From positions 9,758,682 through 9,822,681 of the forward strand of contig NC_079432.1 of the NCBI RefSeq assembly GCF_026213295.1: a DNA stretch of 64,000 nucleotides, written 5' to 3'. The notes below the pieces were generated by a model. The model did no database searches, was not told where the DNA came from, and worked only from the letters and a program-made list of their open reading frames with translations. Both the position numbers and the translations under genes were made by a program. Origin of the DNA: Gadus chalcogrammus. Taxonomy: Eukaryota; Chordata; Actinopteri; Gadiformes; Gadidae. Below, in pieces: positions 44,164 to 59,000 of the stretch; position 1 is the stretch's first letter, and the number at the start of each line of letters is the position of its first letter.

Positions 44164-44257
<94 letters not shown>
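43980..44257. repeat. Two (GT)n microsatellites in the lgals8 3' region
   Basis: (GT)n at about 43980-44004 and a longer run at about 44166-44257. Confidence 0.95.
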
Positions 44258-44260
<3 letters not shown>

Positions 44261-44834
44261 TTTAAATAAACCTGGGTGAGTTGTAGTGGACCAGAGGTTT
44301 AATATGATGACCCAAAATATTAATCAAAAGGACAGTGAATGGGCTGTTGTTGGTATTCCAAAGAAACAAAATAATATACGATATACTTTGGATTAATCAC
44401 TGGAAAAATATAAAAATCTTTAATAGATAAATTTGATTATCTATTAAAATATCTCTCTGATAATATATATTTTTTTACCCCAACTGTTTTGTGTATATGG
44501 CATATCTATTTTGAGAAAATGTTGAGATTTGTTAAGATGGTAGATTAACCAAAATTGTCACCTTACCACCTGAATACTCTGAAGTAACTCCCAATACAAT
44601 AAACAAGCCATTCAGCAGGGTACCTGTTTGTAAAGCTTTATAGGAATACACAAATATGTTTTCTTTGTAATCCATAGTGTATGGCTCAAACCCAGTTACT
44701 AACGAGCATGACTGTTAATCCTGTGTGTAACTGCATTATTCATGTGTAATTACATTAACCATGTGTGAAGTATCCATAATTCCTGTGTGTAATTATTTTC
44801 AGTCCGGTGTGCCGGGTTCTTTCAAACCATATTC

Positions 44835-44903
44835 AATAAAAAACAATGTGAATCCATGTTCAGTGAAAACAAAAGCTTACATTTACGATTGAAGTGCAAT
44901 AAA
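44835..44903 (+). promoter_or_regulatory. Candidate lgals8 poly(A) signals
   Basis: AATAAA at 44835-44840 and at 44898-44903; the latter is followed by GT-rich sequence. This would imply a 3' UTR of about 1.5 kb. Confidence 0.5.
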
Positions 44904-44909
44904 ATATGC

Positions 44910-46627
44910 AAGTCTAATGTGCAAGGTTGTGTCTTTATTACCGTCTGACGTTGATAATAGCTTGTTGTGACATCATATCTGGACTGAATAAATCATCCAA
45001 ATATCTTTCAGGAAAGATACAATTCATTTTATCCCCAGAAAATAAGCCCTTACTGTCACACTCAAAGTCATGTTTTTGTTTGGGAAAATGTTTTCTAAAA
45101 AAAATATTAATGTTTAGACAGAGGGTTTTGGACTCCAAGAGAAGAGAAACCATGTTCCTTTGTAGTTGTCTTTTCTTGTGAATTTTGGCCTATCAGAAGG
45201 AAATGCTCCTTTGCCTTCTGATTTTAATTGGGGGTAAAAGTAATGCTATTGGAATCTGTCAAATTTTATCCCAAAAAGTAATTTCCAGAATAAATCCCTA
45301 GTTAAGTCACATTAAAAATTGTGAATTTGTTACAGTCAGGGGTTGATACTTGGCACACAAATGCAAAGAATCAAACATATCAGTCCTCCAATGAGCTTCC
45401 AGACATGTTCCGCAGAGAGGCAGTGAGCCTCGGACGCCACGGCCGATTGGCTAAGATCCCTTGCTCAGATAGAACACCATCTGAATAATTTCACACAAAC
45501 AACTACTATCGACAAGATACGCCATCCTATTGGCAACAGTTGTAGACCACAGCCACACACAATGGAACCACAACGACATCACATCTGACCGATGACTGGA
45601 TACTTCACAAGAGTGACTGAGGAACTCAACCCTGGCAGTGTTAGTGCCTTGCTCTACGGATCCAAGAAACGCTCGAGCTCGGTCGAGGGAACGAGGAGCT
45701 CCTTCCAAACAGTTTGTCATTGTTGTCATGGTGCCGTGTGAATGGAGGAATTCACAGTTGACGGGTAACCGTTCTTCCTCACACAATGCGACCTCAGTCA
45801 GGACTATAGCAGAACCCATGGGTCACATATCAGCATACCTGCACGCTCACCAGTAAGAGCTGGGAGATGGGGGCTTTGCTTTGGACTATGATTATCGTTT
45901 TAGCACTGGATTTGTCTGTGGTTAACAATGAACCAAAGAAAAATTGTGTGTGTGAGTTCTAGAGTGCAGTGAGGTAAAATAAAATAAAATACTAGATGTC
46001 GTCTAGGTCCTGAGAAAGAGTGGTGTTAACGGAATTACAAAACTGGTCGCCTATTACTTTCTTGCTAACCCGCGGGGATTCTCCCAAAGATCTCCCAGAG
46101 CTCCAGGAAACGGACCACAGAGGGTTAGTGTCTAGTACTTTAGTGACGTGCCCAGAACATGGCCTCAGTGTATCATACATGGCCTCGTCACAGGTGTCTT
46201 CCCATGGGTTCTCTCAGGGTGTTAGAAACCGCAAGTTTATTCAGCTTCACCTCCCCTCCACAAGGGACACCGAGTGGTGATTAAGGGTAGTCAATAGCTC
46301 CTCCCACTATAAATAGAGGCCTAGTTAGGCCTTCCCCCCTTTGTTCTCACCACATCCTCACCACAACTGAGTGTGTGAAGGTGTTTGCCGTGCATCTTTT
46401 GAATTCCCTTCACTGTAAGTTCCCCTTTACTCATTGAATTATTGTTTGTTTAAGTAATGATTGTGATGGTTTAATGGCTAATCTTGTGTAAAATACACAG
46501 GGTGTATTTTACACAAGGCATTAATGATATAAACGACCAGACACGACTGCAATACCCGAGTAAACCGTCTCACCCAGAGCAGATCCACAGTCCTTAAAGG
46601 TCATGGGACACACGCACAGGGTGACCC

Positions 46628-46666
<39 letters not shown>

Positions 46667-46668
46667 TG
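44910..46668. other. Convergent intergenic region between lgals8 and zdhhc14
   Basis: No gene recognised. A TATAAATAG near 46308 followed by a CT-rich leader and GTAAGT near 46412 looks like an LTR or cryptic promoter. TTTATT at 46236-46241 is a possible zdhhc14 poly(A) signal on the minus strand. (GT)n at 46631-46664 abuts the zdhhc14 stop. Confidence 0.45.
46483..46517. repeat. Perfect 16-bp-arm palindrome
   Basis: CTTGTGTAAAATACAC, a 3-base loop, then GTGTATTTTACACAAG. Lies in the presumed 3' flank of zdhhc14. Confidence 0.9.
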
Positions 46669-49352
<2,684 letters not shown>

Positions 49353-49354
49353 CT

Positions 49355-49356
<2 letters not shown>

Positions 49357-49394
<38 letters not shown>

Positions 49395-49400
49395 GAGAGT

Positions 49401-49491
<91 letters not shown>
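49357..49491. repeat. (GA)n microsatellite forming a splice-acceptor tract
   Basis: About 135 bases of GA on the plus strand. On the minus strand it is (CT)n running directly into TTTCAG of the 49352-49304 exon, so it supplies the polypyrimidine tract. Confidence 0.9.
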
Positions 49492-49492
<1 letters not shown>

Positions 49493-49494
49493 TT

Positions 49495-50050
49495 ATTAGT
49501 AGAATACATAATAATACATTGGTCTGAACTGAGACAATTGATTCAACTGCTTCAGTCTCTCAACTGTACCGCAATTGTCAACACAAACTTCAGCCTTAGA
49601 TCAAATGCTTTTAGTCTGAATGGAGTGTGTGTCCCAAGCAAAAGTCCAGACAAACAAAACATTCATGAAAATATTTTTTAACAAAAGAAAATGGTCAGAT
49701 GATGCCAATGATGAATCAGCTGGTTCTGTGTCAAATGTGCTCGGGGCATGTTCATCTCCGACCTTCTAGAGCGTGTGCAGAATGAACACGTCCTAATAAA
49801 CGCTTCACATGCTCTTTTCAAAGAAGATCAATTAAAATGTTATGTTACAAAATGCACCCCAGGCAGTTTTTAATCATATACATATTTCATATTCAGTGAT
49901 TGCTCGTCTGTTGCAAATTTATAAAGATACACAGCACTTACTCCAAATAATACTCAAAATAACATGGAACTCTAGAGGGCAGGATATGGTAGTGGATGGT
50001 AATCCCAGCCAAAGGGAACAGGGTTCGATTCCCATTGTCTGCAGCCTATA
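49495..50050. other. Intronic/intergenic sequence without recognised genes
   Basis: AT-rich sequence with no gene. A GGGTTCGATTCCC at about 50021 resembles a tRNA B box, just left of the hAT element. Confidence 0.4.
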
Positions 50051-50054
50051 TAGG

Positions 50055-52314
50055 CAGTGGCGACTGGTCATTAGGGGCAAGTGGGGCTCGGCCCCAACTA
50101 CTCTCACAAGAAAAAAAAAATAATAATGAAAAAAGATATATATATAAAGAAAATAATGTATAATTTTTCTATATGTATTTAAAAAATATTAAAAAAATAA
50201 TCTCCCGAGTAAGTACCAGAAAATAATAAATTCGGAGCTTTTATTTAATTATTAGTCGACCCTGGCTTGCTTCTTCCGGCTGAGTTCGTCTGGAGGGGCA
50301 AGAGGGGCTCTAGCTTATGTCCATGCTCTAGCCCCACCCATGGCCCCACCAGCCCAATGCAATGTGTATTGGACTTGAAACATTGAAATGCGCATTCTCA
50401 GAGTGTTTCTCTGTTGAAGTGGACGGAGAATATTTTACTTCCTTGTGGGGCTAGCCCCACCGGGGCCGCCATGGACATATATGGTTCGTTCCACTATAGC
50501 GTCATTTCGTTTTTCACAGTTCATTGGCTGTAGGGTGAGGCACGTGATGAGTCATGACTCGAGTGACGAGTCCCAACTCACCTCACGTGCCGCGCGCAAG
50601 AAGTCCGGTAGCGAAGAAGAGAAGGAGGAGGATTACTTTGCTAACAAACATGCCGGAGGCACTCAAACGACAACATGAATGTGGTAGATCATCTATTGGA
50701 GCACAGATTTGAGACCCTTAGCCTGGAGGAAAAATTAGAGGTAAAACGCCGTATGTCTTGTGCTCTACAGTCTATTTATGTTTTTCCAGTCTTATATGTT
50801 CTCACTGCTGGCCTGCGCCTTGTCGTGGTAGCGAGTAAAGTGGGCTTTAAACCATGACAGGCCATTCTGAATATTTTCTTTCACAGCTATTTTCTTTGAT
50901 TTATCCTCCAGGACACTGCTTAGGCCTATGGGAGGTGTAGGCCTACTCCATGGTAAAATGACATTGGGTTTTTATAGTAGCTGTTTAAAGTTTAAAAACT
51001 TTTAAAAACTATACTTTCATTCTTGCAATGTTTGAAAGATTAAAAGCTGCACTAATGTACTTTATTAATTGAATATATATATCTGATACATGGAGAACAG
51101 TCACTTTGTTAAAAAACAAAAAGCCCAGCATACTGAATAGTGTTAAAGTATATTTTTATTTGTAATGGTTGTGATGGCCCCAGTGGGTGGAGGGCTGAAT
51201 AGAGAATGGGAAACCTCAAGCCAAGGCTACAAACAGCATGGTGGGACACTTGACTAAGGCCCCGTCCACACGAAGCCGAAACGGGCGAAACCGTTACGTT
51301 TTCGATCTATCCGGTTTCGAAGTATCTCCGTAAAGACGAAGCCAAGCGAAACCGGATAGATCTGTAGAAACGCTGTAGTAAACATTCCAGGCCCATAAGG
51401 GGCGCTGCTTCTGGTACACAAATCCAGAAGAAGAAGAGGCGAGCATGCGCATAAAGGCTGCCCCCCGAACCACTAACAACACAAACAAACAGCTCTTCTA
51501 CGATGGCGAACTAGGTTCTCAATAAATAATGGCTTAGCAACCCAACAAGGGACATGATATGCTGCAGAACGATTACAAGCTTGTAGTCCGCCATCATCTT
51601 TTTTGTTGTGATTTCTGAGACTCCGCGGGCTTAAGAGCCATTGGCTAGGAGGTCAAGGGGTGGGGCGATGACGTCATGGTTTGTGGTTTCAGTCGGTTTC
51701 AGGCGTCCACACGAAACCAAAACGAAACCGGATAGTTTTGAAACCACCTCCGAGGGTGGTTTCAGAAGTTTGCGGTTTCGGTCAGCGGATTCGCCGGCTT
51801 CGTGTGGACGGAAGGCCGAACCGTACATGACCTTTGCGGTTTCGCCATGAAATCGGCTTCGTGTGGACGGGGCCTGAGTAAGATCGATGAAGGAAGCTCA
51901 ATCTCTATTTTGAAATGCTACTTTTTTAGGAAAATTACCATTTTTTATTTGTAATATATTAGGGCTGTAACTTTTTCCAAAAATGAATTTCGAACAAATT
52001 GAAAATGCCCCATAATTTGTTTGGATGGATGTCTGTATGCCTGAAAAGCCAGTAAAACACTAACAAAAGTGAAGGGGTCTACCATTTTTGTTGAATGATT
52101 TCGGCAGTTTTGACGCTGTTTAGAGTATGAATGCCCTTCACAGGTCAGTTGTTGTACTCGATTTTTACATTCAGTCCTTTGTTGTGCAGGATAGCCGGGA
52201 GCAGGCGGAATCAACGTCTACAAAGATCGCAACGAATGTGAAAATAAACGGGTGTCGTCACGAACAAAATGTTAGCCTAGCCCCACCTGTTTTTTACATG
52301 TAGAAACGTCACTG
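50055..52314 (+). mobile_element. Degenerate hAT element with relic N-terminal ORF
   Basis: The left end CAGTGGCGACTGG and right end AACGTCACTG form short inverted termini. GGGGCTCGGCCCCAAC near the left and CTAGCCCCACC near the right are also inverted. An ATG at 50675 gives MNVVDHLLEHRFETLSLEEK, which resembles the leader of hAT/ZMYM-type transposases. The frame then decays and no catalytic region is present. Interrupted by the insert at 51258-51874. Confidence 0.6.
51258..51874. mobile_element. MITE nested inside the hAT element
   Basis: About 617 bases. The left end GGCCCCGTCCACACGAAGCC is mirrored by GGCTTCGTGTGGACGGGGCC at the right. Further inverted GAAACCGG words lie inside. Near-matching flanks TGACTAA and TGAGTAA suggest the target duplication. 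Confidence 0.85.
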
Positions 52315-53057
52315 CCTATCCCAGACCAATCCAAATGAAATTTTAAAACCCACACCTATTAAAAATGAAGACATTGGCATGAGATGTACGGCTAACCAAT
52401 GGCATGGAAGCACTGGGCGTGTCAGATAATCATAATTAAATTCCAATAACACCACTTCCCCCCCAAATCCAGAATTTGCAACAGAAGTCGTCAAACTATT
52501 ATTTGAACAACCCAATTAAAACTCAAACTATAGTACATTTCAGCAAATAGCAATTTAACTGTAGTCATGGCTTGATAAGGACTTAAACATATAGTGGGGA
52601 GTGTCAGAGCCTAAACAAATACCTAATCATAATTGTTGCCCCATACCCGAGAAGCTCCTGTTGATATTTACAATGATCTGATATAGAAATAGTCATTAAT
52701 AATCACAGGGCTCAGGATTTGTAGTCGGTGCGCCCAAATATTGAAATGGTTAAACCTGCACTATGTAACTTTTCCACTAGAGCTAATAACTCTATTAAAC
52801 AAGAATCTACAATTTCAGAACTAGAAAGTTTTCAAGAATAATGTGCCGATCTACAAGTCGATCCATACAGTGAGTTGTTCACGATAAAGCATTTTTATTT
52901 GTTCTGATAAACCTTTTGGCATTAACAGTCATCTGAAAATGGTGCAGCCACAACTCAAGTCATTAGAGAGGTTGCTGATAATAATCAGCCTACATGATGC
53001 AGGTTAACACCCTTCTATTAGATTCCACTAACTACATCCATCTGGCTGGGTCTGAAG

Positions 53058-53656
53058 GCCTGATTCCACCGGACGCGTTACGGCAACGTTACGGCTGCGG
53101 CAAGTCTTGGCCGCGGTCACTGCAGCAGATAGGTTCCACTCTAATCAATCAGACCATTTCCACCAGGCGCGGCTGCGGAACGTCTCAGCAACGTCCCAGG
53201 AGCGGCTCGCTGTGCCGCAGCGCTATCATTCCGTAGCATTTCTATTTTTGCCGCAAGCCGTTGCTGAACCGCGTCAATTTCAACAGAGCAGATCGAGCAG
53301 GGCAGGAAGTGAAAAAGTAAAAGCCATAGAGTATCAGGTCAATTTTCTAAATAAAACACAATACTCAGCTCATGTAGCCTATCTCAACGTCATTTATGTA
53401 CCAAATCATCCTTTTTATAAGGGCAATGGCCGGAAGGACAAAGCGTGGCATTTAATTGCAGTCGTTTTGGGAGTGGAAGTTGAGCACATTAGGTTTAGGA
53501 TTGTCGCGTGATCTCGTGATCTCGCGTGAATACGGCTGGCTCGCAACGCACGTTGCGCTGCCGTAACGCGCCCGGTGGAAATGCAAGCAGGGCAGAGTCG
53601 CAGCCGTGCCGTGCCGCAGCCGTAACTTTGCCGTAACTCGTCCGGTGGAATCCCCG
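53058..53656. mobile_element. Foldback MITE
   Basis: GATTCCACCGGACG at the left and CGTCCGGTGGAATC at the right are perfect complements, with more GTTACGGCA / TGCCGTAAC matches inside. About 600 bases, no transposase. Confidence 0.85.
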
Positions 53657-54253
53657 GGTGAGGCTGCTATGGTTTGCTTTGTCACACTGACTGGTATATA
53701 CCTGACCTAATTGCTTTCTTTTATTTATCCCATATTGTATTCACCAGAGGAAGAAACAAAGTGGAAGTGGTAGTCCACAAGCCGGTGTTCACGAGAGTTT
53801 AAACTGCTACTTTGCAAAGAAAATGTTGCAGAAAAATCTGCAGCCTCATCACAGGGGGATGATTTCAAAACTGATTTTATGGATTTGTTAGAAAACGCTA
53901 CATGGAAGCATTGATTGCTTTATGCCCCACTGGTGCGCAGCCCGGGCCAATAGCCCCAGCGAGGCTGCTCCGTTGCGCACGGCACGCACCAGCAGATGCG
54001 GCACACGGCAGACTCAAAGTAACGAGACCTCATTGAATGAAGCTGAAGTTATAATTATTTTGCTTTTTAAAATCGAGAATTTGCTTTATGTTTTCACCAG
54101 TTTGCAACAAAGGACTGAATCTGTGATTTAATGTGATATAGTTAAATTGAAGAAGATTATCATGCAAGTTATTGCATACCACAATGGTGATTTAGCCAAT
54201 GGCCCACTGATGAAAGCCCTTCCATTTTAAGTTTGAAGACCTGCTGAATTAAG

Positions 54254-54490
54254 TGCTTGGGACCCAGCTTCAAGTCCTGCTTATGACTGTTGTTTTTCAA
54301 CCACAATCATGTTGAGTATAATGTCAAATATTCTTCTGGCAATCTCCAGCGCTGTGGCGAGCTCCCGGTCATCAGCCTGAGGTCCTGGGTTCGAGTCACT
54401 TAACAATGTACCAATTTAGCCTCAATGCCTTGATGGTCGATTGCTCTTGGTTGTGGTCACCAGAGTTCCTGGTTCATGTCCACTGGACAT
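54254..54490 (+). repeat. Three decayed tRNA-like T-arm modules
   Basis: CAGCTTCAAGTCCTG (about 54268), CTGGGTTCGAGTCACT (about 54388) and CCTGGTTCATGTCCACTGG (about 54470) each resemble a tRNA B box with remnants of a T stem, same orientation. Complete cloverleafs are not present. Confidence 0.45.
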
Positions 54491-54520
54491 TATGCTATCT
54501 TAAAACTATCTATTAAAAAC

Positions 54521-54585
54521 GATAGATCTAGATCTATAGATCTAGATGATAGATATTTCTTTTGGGGGGGGGGGGGGGGGGGGGG
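54521..54585. repeat. AGATCT-rich palindrome and 22-base poly(G)
   Basis: ATAGATCTAGATCTATAGAT-type self-complementary words are followed by 22 consecutive G residues at 54564-54585. Confidence 0.9.
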
Positions 54586-54720
54586 CTAGTCATAGAGTAA
54601 ATAAATTAATGTTCAATGTACAAAAAAGTAGCAAGACCCTTTTAGTCCTAACACCCCCCCCCAGCACCTATGAAGGGGGGGATAGGGCGGTTCTGCCATG
54701 TTGGGGACCTTTTGGGGCCG

Positions 54721-54800
54721 TGTGAGCGGGGACTCAAAACCTTAGTCTACAGAGCGTTAACCAACAGCCCTGACCGCTTCACCACCAAGACGCTAACCAG
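54721..54800 (-). repeat. tRNA-like module, minus strand
   Basis: The reverse complement reads TTGGTGGTGAAGCGGTCAGG (D-arm/A-box-like), then GGTTAACGCTCTGTAGACT and a B-box-like GGTTTTGAGTCCCCGC, in tRNA order. No intact acceptor stem seen. Confidence 0.5.
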
Positions 54801-56039
54801 AGCATGTTTGGAGCTTGTACTTGACTTTACCATTCACATGATAGAGTAATAAGATGCATCCATTAAGCTAGGGTTGACACTAAGGTTTCAAAAGCACTTG
54901 CCCATCGGGCAAGTAAAGGTCAGGTTCAACTTGCCCGAATGTAATGTTCACTTGCCCAAATTATAATCAGAATCGTGAACGGGCCTCTTTTTGCCAGGCA
55001 CCCGGCCTGGTTTTGGGGGGGCTCAGAAAAATCATCCTAGCTCAGACTGAAGCTGAATGTTAGCTTCCACACATGTGTTTAAAAAATAACAAACTTCTCT
55101 TTGTTTACTTATTCATCGAGCGGTCACATCGTGCCATGAAGTGATTTCAGTCCACCGTTGCAACCTATTAAAGCTATCGCCAAGATATATGTAGACCTGC
55201 ATGATTTTATGCAAATGTACATAACTAAATGTCAGAGGTAGTAGCAAAGATATGTCTTTTTTAACTTTCAAGTTTCTTGTAGCTCTAACTGAATAATCAC
55301 AATCGTGTTTCTAGTAGTGTTGTCAGTCTCGACACTGGATTTTCTAACTTCGACACTATACCTGGAAAAATATCGATATTCTATACCATTTTCGATATCA
55401 GGGGAAAAGTTTTTTTCAGGAAGCAACATACCCAAAGTAAATAGAGTATATCTCCACAACTGCAAGGGCGATAATGTCATATTTGTGCCAAAAGAAAAAT
55501 TGGTGTGCAAGTGAAATATTCAATGGGGATAATACTTGGTTAAAGTGAATAAAGCCATGGAACACAGCATAAGTGGAAGATAACATTTCCACCTGAAATA
55601 ATTATCAGTTGTTCGTTATCAGTTGGGAGCGCTGTCTTACTATGAGACACAAATAAAGGTAGATATCTTACAATTTTGACACTTGACACCTCTATTTAAA
55701 GTTCAGGGCAAATATAATCGAATGCACCAATACAAGCCAAACACTCGCAAATAAATATATGGCCACTAGATTGCGCTCAAAAATATGTTTTCTGATTGAA
55801 GGCAATTTACCGATTTCCTAAGAAACCTTCTCTTATTCGTTGATTGAAAACACCATGTTTAGTTGCAAAATTTGGCCCAGACACTGGATAAACTGTTTAT
55901 GGTGGTTTTATTCGATCAGAATCAACTTTGTGGACAAAAATCACAAAGGTAATACTTGATTTTTGGTTGTTAAAAGAAACAACCAAAAGAAGTTGTTATT
56001 TGCGGGTTTTTAGTACAGAATGATATGGTTTGGACGGTT

Positions 56040-59000
56040 GGAAAAACGATGCCAGTGTTACCCTTTACGTTTCATTTGATAAAAACGACAGGGTTACCCC
56101 TTATGTTTTTTTTCATGACGATCTATAAAAAACGACAGTGTTACCCCTTATGTTTTTTTTCATGACGACCAATAAAAAACAACAGTGTTACCCCTTATGT
56201 TTTTTTTCATGACGACCAATAAAAAACAACAGTGTTACCCCTTATGTTTTTTTTCATGACGACCAATAAAAAACAACAGTGTTACCCCTTATGTTTTTTT
56301 TCATGACGACCAATAAAAAACGACAGTGTTACCCCTTATGTTTTTTTTCATGACGATCTATAAAAAACGACAGTGTTACCCCTTATGTTTTTTTTCATGA
56401 CGACCAATAAAAAACAACAGTGTTACCCCTTATGTTTTTTTTTCATGACGATCTATAAATAACGACAGTGTTACCCCTTAGGTTTTTTTTCATGACGACC
56501 AATAAAAAACAACAGTGTTACCCCTTATGCTTTTTTTCATGACGACCAAAAAAAAACAACAGTGTTACCCCTTATGTTTTTTTTCATGACGACCAATAAA
56601 AAACAACAGTGTTACCCCTTATGTTTTTTTTCATGACGACCAATAAAAAACGACAGTGTTACCCCTTATGTTTTTTTTCATGACGACCAATAAAAAACAA
56701 GTGTTACCCCTTATGTTTTTTTTCATGACGATCTATAAAAAACGACAGTGTTACCCCTTATGTTTTTTTTCATGACGACCAATAAAAAACAACAGTGTTA
56801 CCTCTATTGTTTTTTTTCATGACGACCAATAAAAAACAACAGTGTTACCCCTTATGTTTTTTTTCATGACGATCTATAAAAAACAACAGTGTTACCCCTT
56901 GTTTTTTTTCATGACGACCAATAAAAAACAACAGTGTTACCCCTTATGTTTTTTTTCATGACGACCAATAAAAAACAACAGTGTTACCCCTTGTTTTTTT
57001 TCATGACGACCAATAAAAAACAACAGTGTTACCCCTTATGTTTTTTTTCATGACGATCTATAAAAAACGACAGTGTTACCCCTTATGTTTTTTTTCATGA
57101 CTACCAATAAAAAACAACAGTGTTACCCCTTATGTTTTTTTTCATGACGATCTATAAAAAACGACAGTGTTACCCCCTATGTTTTTTTTCATGACGACCA
57201 ATAAAAAACAACAGTGTTACCCCTTATGATTTTTTTCATGACGACCAATAAAAAACAACAGTGTTACCCCCTATGTTTTATTTGATAAATATCGACAGTG
57301 TTGCCCCTTATATTTATTTCATGACGACCAATAAAAAACAACAGTGTTACCCCTTATGTTTTTTTTCATGACGACCAATAAAAAACTACAGTGTTACCCC
57401 TTATGTTTTTTTTCATGACGACCAATAAAAAACAACAGTGTTACCCCTTGTGTTTTTTTTCATGACCAAAGAAAAACAACAGTGTCACCCCCTATGTTTT
57501 ATTTGATAAATATCGACAGTGTTGCCCCTTATATTTATTTCATGACGGCCTATAAAAAACGACAGAGTTAACTCTCATGTTCTTTTCCATGTTGACCAAT
57601 AATTAATAACAGTGGCACCACCGTCGACGTTTTTGCGGGGATTCGAACATGAGCAGTTTAGAGTGTTAAACTCCGAACGTAACATTGCACCACCGAGACA
57701 CTGGATAAAATCTTCACAAAGGTTATACTTGACTTTATAATTCACATGAAATAGAGATAAGAGTTTTTTCCACAGATGACGTCAACCGGACTTGAAACCC
57801 GGTCTCCAGGGGATTAGCTCACAGCTCTCTCCATTTTAATTTTAAATATGTCTGAGGTTATATATGACAATACCCCTTATATTTTATTTGTCAAAGACAA
57901 CAGTGTTGCCCTTTATATTTTTTTCATGATGACCAATAAAAACGACAGTGTTACCCCTTATGTTTTTTTTCATGACGACCAATAAAAAACGACAGTGTTA
58001 CGCCTTATGTTTTTTTTCATGACGACCAATAAAAAACAAGTGTTACCCCTTATGTTTTTTTTCATGACGATCTATAAAAAACGACAGTGTTACCCCTTAT
58101 GTTTTTTTTCATGACGACCAATAAAAAACAACAGTGTTACCTCTATTGTTTTTTTTCATGACAACCAATAAAAAACAACAGTGTTACCCCTTATGTTTTT
58201 TTTCATGACGATCTATAAAAAACAACAGTGTTACCCCTTGTTTTTTTTCATGACGACCAATAAAAAACAACAGTGTTACCCCTTATGTTTTTTTTCATGA
58301 CGACCAATAAAAAACAACAGTGTTACCCCTTGTTTTTTTTCATGACGACCAATAAAAAACAACAGTGTTACCCCTTATGTTTTTTTTCATGACGATCTAT
58401 AAAAAACGACAGTGTTACCCCTTATGTTTTTTTTCATGACTACCAATAAAAAACAACAGTGTTACCCCTTATGTTTTTTTTCATGACGATCTATAAAAAA
58501 CGACAGTGTTACCCCCTATGTTTTTTTTCATGACGACCAATAAAAAACAACAGTGTTACCCCTTATGATTTTTTTCATGACGACCAATAAAAAACAACAG
58601 TGTTACCCCCTATGTTTTATTTGATAAATATCGACAGTGTTGCCCCTTATATTTATTTCATGACGACCAATAAAAAACAACAGTGTTACCCCTTATGTTT
58701 TTTTTCATGACGACCAATAAAAAACTACAGTGTTACCCCTTATGTTTTTTTTCATGACGACCAATAAAAAACAACAGTGTTACCCCTTGTGTTTTTTTTC
58801 ATGACCAAAGAAAAACAACAGTGTCACCCCCTATGTTTTATTTGATAAATATCGACAGTGTTGCCCCTTATATTTATTTCATGACGGCCTATAAAAAACG
58901 ACAGAGTTAACTCTCATGTTCTTTTCCATGTTGACCAATAATTAATAACAGTGGCACCACCGTCGACGTTTTTGCGGGGATTCGAACATGAGCAGTTTAG

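Larger units (their letters stand above)
53660..56039. other. Spacer between transposons and satellite
   Basis: No supported gene. It holds the tRNA-like modules and poly(G) listed separately, and an ATCGATATT/CGATATC-containing repeat near 55365-55400. Confidence 0.5.

Noticed and set aside
50445..50857. Possible host gene beginning MNVVDHLLEH
   Set aside because: It sits within hAT termini, resembles a transposase leader, and decays at once.
57615..57835. Functional tRNA genes on the minus strand of the satellite spacer
   Set aside because: A-box/B-box-like elements are present, but acceptor stems do not pair and one T stem is lost; recorded as tRNA-like only.
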